Assembly (NCBI GenBank): GCA_965207385.1
Contig: CBDBLZ010000021.1
Span: 620,001 to 684,000 of the forward strand
Direction of reading: 5' to 3'
Length of the DNA: 64,000 bases
From: CAZXEU01 sp965207385
Lineage (GTDB): Bacteria > Bacteroidota > Rhodothermia > Rhodothermales > Bin80
Below, piece after piece: positions 47,965 through 56,668 of the stretch. How positions within the stretch are numbered: the first letter of the stretch is position 1; each line of letters begins with the position of its first letter. The notes beneath the pieces are model-generated. The model had not been told where the DNA came from. It did not search any database and saw only the letters and a list, made by a program, of their open reading frames with translations. The position numbers and the translations under genes are program-made.

Positions 47965-50415
47965 CTAGTCGAGTCCCATTGGATCCACGTTTGCCGAAAT
48001 GCGGTATCCGGCGGGAGGGCGCCCGAATGCCTCCAGAGCACCGCGGACGGTGCGCGAAAGGCTGGATTCAGTCTTGGGGGCTTTCAGCAACGCCTGGTAC
48101 CGGTACTGCTTCTTGATGCGCGCCACGTATGCTGATCCGGGACCGAGAACGTCTACCGAGCGCGGCAACTCCCTTTTGAGCACATTCGTGCATTCATGGG
48201 CAAGCCGGGCCACGCGCGCCTCTTCCGGCCCCTTGAACTCCATGGCTACCAAGCGCCCGAAGGGCGGGTAGCGGAGCGCGCGGCGTTCCTCCAGGGCAAC
48301 TTTCGAAAAGCCGACATAATCGTGTGACAGCAGGTAATGAAATACCGGGTGATCCGGGCGATAAGTCTGCAGCAGGACCTCGCCCTTCAGCTCAGCGCGT
48401 CCAGCGCGTCCGGCTACCTGCATCAGGAGCTGAAAAGTGCGCTCCTCCGCGCGGTAGTCTGGCAGGTGCATGCCCACGTCGGCGCCCACAACGCCGACGA
48501 GCGTGACCCGGCGGAAGTCCAGGCCCTTGGCGACCATCTGTGTTCCAACCAGGATGTCGGCGTCACCCCTTCCGAATCGGTCCAGTATTCTGGTGTGGGC
48601 ATCCTTTTGATGGGTGGTGTCCAGATCCATCCGCACGACGCGAGCCTCGGGCAGCATTTCAGCCAGCTCTTCTTCCACTCGCTGGGTACCGGCCCCGCGC
48701 TGTTCCATCTCGGTCGCGGAACACTTCGGGCAAATGGCAAGGGGCTTGCGCGTACCGCCACAGAAATGACATCGGAGCTGCAAGCGCACCTTGTGATACG
48801 TAAGCGTTACGGAGCAGTCGCGGCAGGTTGGCACGAAGCCGCAGTTGCCGCACTGCATGACCGGCGCATAGCCTCTGCGATTCTGCAGCAGGATGATCTG
48901 TTCCCCGCGTGATAGTCGCGTCCTGATGGCCTCGCGCAGGGGCTCCGAGACAGCGCCGTGCAGGCGGTGCTTTTTGCTCTCCAGCGTCAGGTCAATAATG
49001 CGAACATCCGGCAACGAGGCCAACATGGGTCCGCTAACCGGTACCCTCTCCGGCATCTCCAGCAGCTTGTATTTGCCGGAGGATGCATTGTTGAGGCTTT
49101 CCAGGCTAGGCGTGGCGGAGCCAAGCACGCAAACAGCGTCCTGCATGCGCGCACGCATAACCGCCACATCCCTTGCATTGTATCGGGGGGCGGGTTCCTG
49201 CTGCTTGTACGAGGCCTCCTGCTCTTCATCTACGACGAAAAGTCCAACGTTTGCCAAGGGTGCCAGCACGGCGGACCGAGGACCGATTGCAATACTGTAG
49301 CGCCCCTGCCTGAGGTGTCTCCATGCATCATAGCGTTCGCCAAGGCTCATGCGCGAGTGGAGCACGGCAACCCTGTTGCCAAACCGGTGCCGAAAGCGCC
49401 GGACGGTCTGGGGCGTAAGGGCGATCTCCGGCACGAGAATAATGCCCGTCTTGCCACGCTCCAGCACGCGGGCAAGGGCTGCAATGTAGACTTCCGTTTT
49501 GCCACTACCGGTCACACCGTGGAGCAAGAAGGTCTGGAAAGCTCCGCGGTCCACAGCTTCCTCAATGCACGCAACCGCAGTCTTCTGAGACGGATGGAGC
49601 GACACCGGAGCCGGTGCTCGCCCGGCGGAGAACTTCGGCAAGCGCGTGGCTTCAAGCCGAATGACTTCTATCAGTCCCTTCTTGGCCAGGCTGGCGGCGG
49701 AACTGTGGCTGGCATCCGCCCGGCGGAGGACTTGTCGGCGCGCAGGAGTATCGACACCTTCCTTGACGAAGGCATCCATGGCCGCGAGGATGGCTTTCTG
49801 TTTCGGCCCCCGCACGTCGTCATGTCCTTCGATACCCGCGACCAATCGAAGATGGTCTTCGAATCTTGGCCGTACTCTTGGTCCCCGCGCCGCAGATTCA
49901 ATACTGATCAATCCGGCACTTTCCAGGCGTCGCAGCAAGGCTATCGGCACATCCAGCCCCGCATTGCGCATGCCTGCACGCGTGGCTTCCGGGTGCCGTT
50001 TCAGGTACTGGAAGATCGGACCCGCCTTGGGATGGGCCTTGACCTGAATGTCCGGTTCGCCGGTGGCACGAATCGTGAGGACAACCTGGCTGTCGATGCC
50101 GCTTGGAAGCGCCGCCCGAATGGCCTCCCCCCATCCGCAAATGTAGTAGCTGGCAATCCATCTCGTAAGCCGCAGCAGGTCCCGGGTCAGCAATGGTGCT
50201 GCATCCAGAACGTCAGAGATCGGCCGTAGTCGCAGCTTTTCGTCTGTCTCCGAACTCTTGTCGACGATGACGCCCGTGATGCGACGCCCGTGGAAGCCTA
50301 CCTCAACGCGGCATCCGACATTTGCCACATCCCGGAGTTCTTCCGGGACCAGATAGGTGAATGTACGGGCGAGGGGAAGTGGCAGCGCAACGCGCACTGT
50401 CAACGGAGGACCCAC
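47965..50415 (-). CDS. priA: Primosomal replication protein N' (PriA)
   Basis: DNA helicase that reloads the replisome at stalled forks. About 816 residues: an N-terminal DNA-binding domain (PLPLARTFTYLVPEEL), winged helix, then helicase lobes with Walker A GVTGSGKTEVY, Walker B DEEQEASY and the AKGLDF and GRAGRA motifs, and a zinc-binding insert of four CxxC pairs (CGNCGF, CRDC, CHFCG, CPKC). The true start is uncertain: GTG 50415, TTG 50403 and GTG 50397 are all possible; a start upstream of 50457 would enter the GNAT gene. No clear ribosome-binding sequence. Confidence 0.95.
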   Translation of the reverse strand: MGPPLTVRVALPLPLARTFTYLVPEELRDVANVGCRVEVGFHGRRITGVIVDKSSETDEKLRLRPISDVLDAAPLLTRDLLRLTRWIASYYICGWGEAIRAALPSGIDSQVVLTIRATGEPDIQVKAHPKAGPIFQYLKRHPEATRAGMRNAGLDVPIALLRRLESAGLISIESAARGPRVRPRFEDHLRLVAGIEGHDDVRGPKQKAILAAMDAFVKEGVDTPARRQVLRRADASHSSAASLAKKGLIEVIRLEATRLPKFSAGRAPAPVSLHPSQKTAVACIEEAVDRGAFQTFLLHGVTGSGKTEVYIAALARVLERGKTGIILVPEIALTPQTVRRFRHRFGNRVAVLHSRMSLGERYDAWRHLRQGRYSIAIGPRSAVLAPLANVGLFVVDEEQEASYKQQEPAPRYNARDVAVMRARMQDAVCVLGSATPSLESLNNASSGKYKLLEMPERVPVSGPMLASLPDVRIIDLTLESKKHRLHGAVSEPLREAIRTRLSRGEQIILLQNRRGYAPVMQCGNCGFVPTCRDCSVTLTYHKVRLQLRCHFCGGTRKPLAICPKCSATEMEQRGAGTQRVEEELAEMLPEARVVRMDLDTTHQKDAHTRILDRFGRGDADILVGTQMVAKGLDFRRVTLVGVVGADVGMHLPDYRAEERTFQLLMQVAGRAGRAELKGEVLLQTYRPDHPVFHYLLSHDYVGFSKVALEERRALRYPPFGRLVAMEFKGPEEARVARLAHECTNVLKRELPRSVDVLGPGSAYVARIKKQYRYQALLKAPKTESSLSRTVRGALEAFGRPPAGYRISANVDPMGLD

Positions 50416-50456
50416 TCGTAAGTCATGCTGGCGTGTGCCCGGGCGCTCCGCTACAG

Positions 50457-51143
50457 CTATTCCTTCTCCGGATCGTACAGCATGCCCGTGCAAAGACACA
50501 TTTTCCGCTTCATGCGAGTAAGCACGTCGTAGTTGGGACAGCTCTGGCAACCCTCCCAGAACACGTCGTCCGACGTGAGCTCGGAAAATGTTACGGGCTT
50601 GTAACCGAGCTCGGAGTTGATCTTCATTACGGCAAGGCTGGTGGTAATGCCGAACAGCTTCGCGTTCGGATACCGCTGGCGTGACAGCTCAAAGGCCCGC
50701 TTCTTGATGCGCTTGGCCAGTCCTCGCTTGCGGAAAGCCGGAGCCACGATCAGTCCGGAATTAACGGCGTACTTGCCGTGGCTCCACGTTTCGATATAGC
50801 AGAAACCGGCCACTTCTTCACCGCACAGCGCAATGATGGCCTTGCCCTCTGCCATCTTCCGCCGGATATACTCGGGTTCGCGCTTGGCAATGCCCGTGCC
50901 GCGCGCCGAAGCGGCCTCCTCGATCAGCTTGCACACGGTGTCTGCAAACGTGTGGTGCTCTGGACCCGCAACGACCACTATAATATCTTCTGCCTGAGCG
51001 GTCGGCTCTGCTTCCGCAACGGCCGGTGCTGATGGTGCGTTCACGTTACACACGGTTGGAATGAAGTCCAAGTAAAAGCGTATTTGGGCCGGGAGTTTCG
51101 ATGTTGCTTGAACCGATACCGGAATAGATGAAGGAATGTCCAT
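50457..51143 (-). CDS. GNAT acetyltransferase with C-terminal Cys cluster
   Basis: A 228-residue GNAT acetyltransferase with a low-complexity N-terminal leader (about 1-50, NAPSAPAVAEAEP). The fold comprises EEVAGFCYIET, YAVNSGLIVAPAFRKRGLAKRIKKRAFEL for the acetyl-CoA pyrophosphate-binding loop, and FGITTSLAVMKINSELGYKPV. The C-terminal ending CQSCPNYDVL plus MCLCTGMLYDP is a Cys-rich signature that I remember from Bacteroidota GNAT proteins encoded near arginine biosynthesis (argG), where an acetylglutamate synthase role has been suggested. Here no arg gene is adjacent. Start ATG 51143 is uncertain: GTG 51044 and 51053 are candidates. Confidence 0.82.
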   Translation of the reverse strand: MDIPSSIPVSVQATSKLPAQIRFYLDFIPTVCNVNAPSAPAVAEAEPTAQAEDIIVVVAGPEHHTFADTVCKLIEEAASARGTGIAKREPEYIRRKMAEGKAIIALCGEEVAGFCYIETWSHGKYAVNSGLIVAPAFRKRGLAKRIKKRAFELSRQRYPNAKLFGITTSLAVMKINSELGYKPVTFSELTSDDVFWEGCQSCPNYDVLTRMKRKMCLCTGMLYDPEKE

Positions 51144-51205
51144 CTTGCGCGCTCGATGTTCCGCGCCAGGCAGAAGCTTGCCCCTACTGCCAATACGAGT
51201 TTCCA

Positions 51206-51301
51206 ATGCAGAAGAGCTCTCGCTCCATCATGGCCATTGTCATGGCACTGCTGCTGGTCTGGCCGATCCTTGAGCTGCTGAAGCTGGTTTTTCGAAGATG
51301 A
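51206..51301 (+). CDS. Putative 31-residue single-pass membrane peptide
   Basis: A short frame starting MQKSSRSIMAIVMALLLVW and ending ILELLKLVFRR. It has a basic N-terminus, one predicted transmembrane helix and a basic C-terminus, typical of bacterial membrane miniproteins. Its TGA (51299-51301) overlaps the RoxA-like ATG (51298) as ATGA, so translation of the two would be coupled. The stretch begins 62 bases upstream of the divergent GNAT start. No homologue is recognised and no ribosome-binding sequence is clear. Confidence 0.45.
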   Translation: MQKSSRSIMAIVMALLLVWPILELLKLVFRR

Positions 51302-52464
51302 CGCCGCACGCATCCGTTTTCGGTGAGCTCTCTGTCCGGGAATTCCTGGGCGAATTCTGGCGCAAGCGGCCGCTGCTGGTTCGCGCCGCCTTGCCGGGAC
51401 TCGCAACCGCGGTTTCACGTGAAGATTTGTTTGAGCTCTCTCGTCGGGAAGACGTTGCGGCGCGCATCGTGCTGGAGGAGGGCGGAGATTATCCATGGGA
51501 AGTGAGGTTTGGACCATTCGAGCGACGGGAGTTTGCGAAGTTGTCCTCCTCGCACTGGACCCTTCTGGTCCAGGAGGTGGATCGGCACAACGAATCGGCA
51601 CAGCAACTCCTTTCCCGCTTCAGGTTCATGCCCAACTGGCGCCTGGATGATGTGCAGGTCAGTTACGCACCCGTGTCCGGAAGTGCTGGCCCGCATGTGG
51701 ACAACTATGATGTTTTCCTGATCCAGGGACAGGGACGCCGTAGATGGATGATCGGTCACGTTCCCGTGCCCCTGGACGCGGAGATTGCGAGTGACCTGGA
51801 TCTTGACTTGCTCAAGGATTTTAAGCCCGATACCGAGTGGGTGCTGGAGCCGGGAGATATGCTGTACCTGCCACCGCGCTTCCCGCACTGGGGCGTTGCG
51901 CTTGGCCCGTGCATGACCTATTCGGTGGGATTCCGTGCGCCCGATGCCCGGACAATGGTGCAAGGCTATCTTGAGACCGCTTCCGAATCAGCCGGTCGCA
52001 GTTGCAGGCTCGAGGATGATGGAACGGACGTCAGCCTTGATCCCGGGTGCATTTCACCGGAGACTCTGAATCGGGTGCGTGGTATTGTGCGGAAAGCCGT
52101 AGAGGACCCAGAGGCTATTGATGACTGGTTTGGTTGCTTCGTGACAGAGCCGCAGCGAGGTTTCTATCCGGCGGAGCCCGATGTTGCCTGGACACCGTCG
52201 CGCATAAGGCGTGCTCTAGGCCGCGGCCACCGTCTCGGTCGCAGTGCGATTGCCTATTTTGCCTACAGGCACGGACGCTCGGGCCCCGTTCTTTATGCCT
52301 GCGGCCAGCGGCACGACTTGTCCGAGGACATGGCGTCTACAGCTTCACTCCTTGCAGGCTCGCGCGTTCTGGATGCATCGACCTTCGGAGAACTCCTCGA
52401 CAATGCTCCATTCATGTCTTTGTTGGCAGACCTGGTAAATGACGGCTCACTTCGTGTTCTTTAG
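51298..52464 (+). CDS. JmjC/cupin ribosomal-oxygenase-like protein (YcfD/RoxA type)
   Basis: A 388-residue 2-oxoglutarate/iron oxygenase of the YcfD/RoxA type, known to hydroxylate an Arg of ribosomal protein L16 in E. coli. Seen are the N-terminal SVREFLGEFWRKRPLLVR, the HxD iron site in GPHVDNYDVFLIQGQGRRRW, the distal His in PPRFPHWGVAL and the substrate region VDRHNESAQQLL. The C-terminal winged-helix-like domain is also present. Target protein cannot be read from sequence. The ATG overlaps the stop of the 31-residue frame; the Nudix gene begins 11 bases after its stop. Confidence 0.9.
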   Translation: MTPHASVFGELSVREFLGEFWRKRPLLVRAALPGLATAVSREDLFELSRREDVAARIVLEEGGDYPWEVRFGPFERREFAKLSSSHWTLLVQEVDRHNESAQQLLSRFRFMPNWRLDDVQVSYAPVSGSAGPHVDNYDVFLIQGQGRRRWMIGHVPVPLDAEIASDLDLDLLKDFKPDTEWVLEPGDMLYLPPRFPHWGVALGPCMTYSVGFRAPDARTMVQGYLETASESAGRSCRLEDDGTDVSLDPGCISPETLNRVRGIVRKAVEDPEAIDDWFGCFVTEPQRGFYPAEPDVAWTPSRIRRALGRGHRLGRSAIAYFAYRHGRSGPVLYACGQRHDLSEDMASTASLLAGSRVLDASTFGELLDNAPFMSLLADLVNDGSLRVL

Positions 52465-52475
52465 CGGGACATGCC

Positions 52476-53036
52476 ATGACAAGTAGCTGGGATCGCGTGG
52501 GCTCTCGGCAGCGCGGTCAATACTCCATCTTTTCGGTTCGACACGACCGCAGCCGGTCGCCGAGAACAGGTAACATTCATGATTTTTATGTAATAGAAGC
52601 TCCGGATTGGGTGAACGTTATTCCCGTTACGCCGCACGGAAAGCTGGTGTGTCTGCGCCAGTATCGGCACGGGTCGCGCAGCATTTCGCTTGAAGTACCG
52701 GGAGGACTCATAGATGCCGATGAGACACCTGAGGAGGCCGCTTTGCGGGAAATGCGCGAAGAGACAGGCTATCGGGCTGACCAGGCTACGAGGATCGGGC
52801 GCATGAGTCCCAATTCGGCCCTTTTCGGCAACCTGTGTCACTTCTTCGTTGCGTTAGACGTATTGCCGGATGGTGATCAGCGGCTGGACAGCGCCGAGGA
52901 CATCGAGGTGGTTCTAATCGATCCTGGTGAAGTGCCGGGTCTCATTTTGGACGGTACCATCGATAATGGCATAATGGTGGCTGCCTTCCATTATTTTGAG
53001 TTGTATTTGCGCGGGCCGCATAGTACTGGCACCTGA
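52476..53036 (+). CDS. Nudix hydrolase (ADP-ribose pyrophosphatase-like)
   Basis: A 186-residue hydrolase with an intact Nudix box: G-x5-E-x7-REUxEExGU as GLIDADETPEEAAL followed by REMREETGY. Upstream strands SISLEVPGG and VIPVTPHGKLV, and a downstream FFVALDVL, match the ADP-ribose/ADP-sugar pyrophosphatase subgroup. It overlaps the potassium-channel gene by one base (TGATG), and the RoxA-like gene ends 11 bases upstream, so three genes form an operon. Confidence 0.92.
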   Translation: MTSSWDRVGSRQRGQYSIFSVRHDRSRSPRTGNIHDFYVIEAPDWVNVIPVTPHGKLVCLRQYRHGSRSISLEVPGGLIDADETPEEAALREMREETGYRADQATRIGRMSPNSALFGNLCHFFVALDVLPDGDQRLDSAEDIEVVLIDPGEVPGLILDGTIDNGIMVAAFHYFELYLRGPHSTGT

Positions 53037-53890
53037 TGTTGTCGCCACACTCCGTTCGCAGGCGCTCCTTCGGCTCCGGCTCGCTCAAGGGGCGACGCCT
53101 GGAAATTCACAAGCTGATTTTCGGGGGTGACAGCCCGCAAGGCAGGCTCTTTGACGAACTGCTCATAGTGGTCATCCTGGCGAGTGTGGCCGCGGTCATG
53201 CTGGAGAGCGTGGAGACGTTTGGGACGCGCTTCCATTCGGCTCTGATCTGGATGGAGTGGGGCTTTACGATCATCTTTACCGTCGAATACGCGCTGCGAC
53301 TGGCGTGCGTCGGACGTCCGCTTCAGTACGCGCGAAGCTTCTACGGAATCATCGATCTGCTCGCCGTGCTGCCGACCTACCTGTCACTCGTGTTGCCCGG
53401 TGCTCATGCGCTGCTGGTCATCCGGCTCCTGCGAATTCTGAGGGTATTTCGCGTCCTGAAGCTTGTAAAGTACCTGACGGAAGCGGACTTCTTGCTTACG
53501 GCCCTGCGCAACAGCCGTCGCAAGATCACCATATTCATACTTGCGGTCCTTACACTGGTTACCATCCTGGGGTCGCTGGTCTACCTGATTGAAGGTGCCG
53601 AGAACGGATTCGACAACATTCCGCGCAGTGTCTACTGGGCAATCGTGACCCTGACCACGGTTGGATACGGAGACATCTCCCCGCAGACGCCGCTCGGACA
53701 GGCGCTGGCAGCCGTTGTAATGATCATTGGCTATGCCATCATCGCTGTGCCGACGGGAATAGTGACCGCGGAGCTGGCCAAATCTCGCGATTGGGGAGCC
53801 GGGCAAAAGACACGCGTTTGCAGCCGGTGCTATTTTGCCTCGCACGGCAAGGACGCGAAGTTTTGCAGCAAGTGCGGCAAGAAGCTGTAA
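53036..53890 (+). CDS. Voltage-gated potassium channel with C-terminal zinc ribbon
   Basis: A 284-residue six-helix ion channel. S4 is a series of Arg at three-residue spacing (IRLLRILRVFRVLKLVKYL), and the selectivity filter TVGYGD is at residues 208-213. After S6 comes a short cytoplasmic tail that ends in a zinc ribbon of two CxxC pairs (VCSRC, FCSKC). The tail is unusual for a Kv-like channel and may bind zinc or sense redox. The start ATG overlaps the Nudix stop. Confidence 0.93.
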   Translation: MLSPHSVRRRSFGSGSLKGRRLEIHKLIFGGDSPQGRLFDELLIVVILASVAAVMLESVETFGTRFHSALIWMEWGFTIIFTVEYALRLACVGRPLQYARSFYGIIDLLAVLPTYLSLVLPGAHALLVIRLLRILRVFRVLKLVKYLTEADFLLTALRNSRRKITIFILAVLTLVTILGSLVYLIEGAENGFDNIPRSVYWAIVTLTTVGYGDISPQTPLGQALAAVVMIIGYAIIAVPTGIVTAELAKSRDWGAGQKTRVCSRCYFASHGKDAKFCSKCGKKL

Positions 53891-53967
53891 GTGGCACGGC
53901 CTGTAGACAGCCAAGACCTTCCTCGACCGCCCGGCTGTTCTACGCATGGCAGGCAGCGTAATCGGCA

Positions 53968-53983
53968 GCCGCTCTCAAGCGGC
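53968..53983. terminator. Short hairpin between convergent genes
   Basis: GCCGCT-CTCA-AGCGGC forms a perfect six-pair stem with a four-base loop between the convergent potassium channel and LysC-LysA genes. No T-run follows on either strand, so it is only a weak candidate for a bidirectional terminator. Confidence 0.22.
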
Positions 53984-54097
53984 GCTTAGAGCAGCTCCTG
54001 ACGCAGCCGGCACATTTGAGGCAGGTCCGCCTGGCACGTGCCGATTGCATCCACGGCACTGATTCAGCACAGTGCGTGTTACGGCGGCAGGTTACGG

Positions 54098-56668
54098 TTA
54101 CTGCAGGACGATTTCGGAGGCGGGCGCGCGGTGATTGTACGAACTGCTCATAACCCGGCCATAGGCGCCGGCCGTGGCGATAAGCAGGACATCTCCTTCA
54201 CGCGTCTCTGGCAGTCTACGGCCGCGTCCCAGTATGTCGCCCGTCTCACAAATGGGTCCCACCACGTCCGCCGTCATGGCCGCAGGCGCGGCCAGTCGCG
54301 TAAGGTTTACTATGGCATGGTACGAACCGTACAGGGCTGGCCGGATCAGGGAATTCATGCCGGTATCGACGCCGATATAGTAATGAGCGCCTTTTCGCTT
54401 TACCTGCGTAACGCGGACCAGCAGGACGCCGGCCTCCGCCACCAGATATCTGCCCGGCTCCATCCATAGAGCAAGTCCTTCGTGGGCATTCTTGAATCGC
54501 TCCAGATTTTCCCCAAGTGCTTGAAGGTCGAGGGGCAGGGTCCCCGGATATTCCGGCACTCCCAGGCCTCCGCCAATGTTCACGAGTCGCACCTCGGGAA
54601 AGAGGTCCACCAGGGAAGACAGAAAAAAAGCCGTTTCCGACCATGTTTCCGGCACGAGGATACCGCTTCCCACATGTGCATGCAGGCCTATGATGCGTAG
54701 GTCGACGCTTCGGGCCAACTGGCGCAGCCTCGGCAACGTAGCGGGTGATACCCCGAATTTCGTCTGGGCTCCTGCCGTTCGCACGTGCTGGTGGTGGCCT
54801 TGCCCCCGACCCGGATCCACGCGAACAATGACCTCCCTGGACTCGAAAAGCTCGGGCCAGAGTTCAAGCGGCCTTACACTGTCCAGCGTAACGAAGCCTG
54901 CGTGCGCAAAACCCTCAGCGTATTCTTCCCGTGGCACGAGATTGGGCGTAAAGAGAATCCGGCTCGTCTCAAGATCGGGATAGATATCGCGGATGTGTTC
55001 GAGCTCGCCCGGCGAAACGCATTCGAAGCCGAGTCCGGCCCGGTGAAAGACGTCGAGGACTTCTCTTTGACCGCAGGCCTTGACTGCGTAAAAGCAGCGG
55101 TCAATGGCCTTGATGCTGAGCAGCCGCTGGGCGCTGTCCTGCAGCGTGGGCGCATCATACACGAACGCCGGCGTAGGCAGGCGCAGCAATTCTGCGCGGC
55201 GGATGTGCCACCATGGAGAGGTGACAGCGGGCATGTCCGCTTCCTGCAACTCCCGGTAGGTTGGGCCAAACGGACCCTGGGCGCCGACGGTGGCAAACAC
55301 ATGCGAGTGCAGCTTGCTGACCAGTCGCTCGGCATGCTTTTCGGTGACCACGAAGGTAAGGTTCAAATCGCTTGCCGCCTGCGTCACCAGCAAGACCTGC
55401 TGCTCCTCCAGTACCTGAAGCGCAGGGCCGAGCTCGTGCAGAACGCTTCGAAGCTGCCGGCCAACGAGACTGACGGACGCGCATGGACCGATTATCCTGG
55501 GCTGACAAAGGGATTCAAGCTTTTGCATTAGGGCCTTAAGCGTTCCGGATTCCGGTTCAGCTCCACGGACGGGATCAATGGAAACAGTCACGTTTGATTC
55601 GGAAGTCGCTACCAGTCCGACGGACAGGCCGAAGCGCTCAAAGGCAGCGAAGATCCGGGCCAGGAACCCCACCTGGTGCCACATTCGGGGAGTTTCCATG
55701 GATACAAGCGTCAGGCCGGTCCGCATGGAAATGGCCTTGACATGGGCTCCGTGCCCGGGCACAGAGTCTGAAATGAGCGTGCCCGGGCTCTCGGGGTTGT
55801 CGGTATGCCGCAGATGCAGCGGAATTCTCTGGGCCCTTACAGGGTCCAGGCATCGGGGGTGGAGCACTTCAGCCCCTGTGCTGGCCAGTTCCTGCGCTTC
55901 TTCGTAGTCCAGGTAACGAAGGAGCCGCGCCGCCGGAATTCGCCGCGGATCCGCTGTAAACATTCCTGGCACGTCTGTCCAGATCTCCAGCCGCCGGGCC
56001 TGAAGCTTCGCTGCGAAATAGGCCGCCGACGTGTCCGAGCCTCCCCAGCCCAGGAGCACGGTCTGCCCGCGGCCATTGCCCGCGATGAATCCCTGGGTGA
56101 GTGCGATTTGGCAGCCACTCAGCTCTAACTGCAAATCGGGGTCCGGCTCAGCGGCGCAGCTGGCCGCCAGAAATTCCCGGTGCGCCGCCGTTCGGGGCTC
56201 ATCCGTGGAGCTGAGCAGCGTGCGTGCATCCAGCCATGTTGTCGAGAGTCCCTGGCCGTTGAGATAGGCGGCAGCCAGGCGCGTGATCAGAAGCTCGCCG
56301 ACTGCGAGTACGCGGGCGCGCGTCGCGGGACTGGATTCCGCAGTCAGGCCTATGCCAAGCGAGAGCCGGTCCAGCTCGCTCAAGTATGGTGCAAGGAGCT
56401 CTTCCCCATCCAGACCCAGGTGCCGCGCGAGTTCGAAATGCCGGGACTTGATCCAGCGCTTTTCTTGCTGGCCGTCGCCAGCCTGCACAGCTCGTATAAG
56501 TTCTTCCAGTCTACGCGAGACGTTGGCGAGCGCCGCAAAAACAAGAAACGGGCGCTCCCCGCGTGCAACGCATGCACGTATTATACCGGCAATCGTTTGC
56601 CACTGTGCGTGCGTGGCAACGCTTGTGCCTCCGAACTTGAGCACGACCCAGGAATCCACATTGGTCAT
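54098..56668 (-). CDS. Bifunctional aspartate kinase/diaminopimelate decarboxylase
   Basis: A fused LysC-LysA protein of 856 residues that catalyses both the first and the last step of lysine synthesis. Aspartokinase part (about 1-450): VVLKFGGTSVA, the GRGQTVLLGWGGSDTSA region and ACT-type repeats (LTLVSMETPRMWHQVGFLARIF, NVTVSIDPV). Decarboxylase part (about 480-856): PLP Lys in FYAVKACGQ, the HAHVGSGI loop, GGGLGVPE, and PICETGD. ATG 56668 is chosen, directly before the conserved kinase segment; 56707 would add a Ser-rich leader. Such fusions are known in Xanthomonas and other lineages. No promoter or attenuator was identified. Confidence 0.95.
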   Translation of the reverse strand: MTNVDSWVVLKFGGTSVATHAQWQTIAGIIRACVARGERPFLVFAALANVSRRLEELIRAVQAGDGQQEKRWIKSRHFELARHLGLDGEELLAPYLSELDRLSLGIGLTAESSPATRARVLAVGELLITRLAAAYLNGQGLSTTWLDARTLLSSTDEPRTAAHREFLAASCAAEPDPDLQLELSGCQIALTQGFIAGNGRGQTVLLGWGGSDTSAAYFAAKLQARRLEIWTDVPGMFTADPRRIPAARLLRYLDYEEAQELASTGAEVLHPRCLDPVRAQRIPLHLRHTDNPESPGTLISDSVPGHGAHVKAISMRTGLTLVSMETPRMWHQVGFLARIFAAFERFGLSVGLVATSESNVTVSIDPVRGAEPESGTLKALMQKLESLCQPRIIGPCASVSLVGRQLRSVLHELGPALQVLEEQQVLLVTQAASDLNLTFVVTEKHAERLVSKLHSHVFATVGAQGPFGPTYRELQEADMPAVTSPWWHIRRAELLRLPTPAFVYDAPTLQDSAQRLLSIKAIDRCFYAVKACGQREVLDVFHRAGLGFECVSPGELEHIRDIYPDLETSRILFTPNLVPREEYAEGFAHAGFVTLDSVRPLELWPELFESREVIVRVDPGRGQGHHQHVRTAGAQTKFGVSPATLPRLRQLARSVDLRIIGLHAHVGSGILVPETWSETAFFLSSLVDLFPEVRLVNIGGGLGVPEYPGTLPLDLQALGENLERFKNAHEGLALWMEPGRYLVAEAGVLLVRVTQVKRKGAHYYIGVDTGMNSLIRPALYGSYHAIVNLTRLAAPAAMTADVVGPICETGDILGRGRRLPETREGDVLLIATAGAYGRVMSSSYNHRAPASEIVLQ

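Noticed and set aside
48958..50229. A 423-codon frame antisense to priA
   Set aside because: PriA helicase and zinc motifs are unambiguous on the minus strand, so the plus-strand frame is a shadow.
53891..54097. tRNA-like sequence between the channel and LysC-LysA genes
   Set aside because: Only a single short stem forms; no acceptor stem, T-loop or anticodon arm can be assembled.
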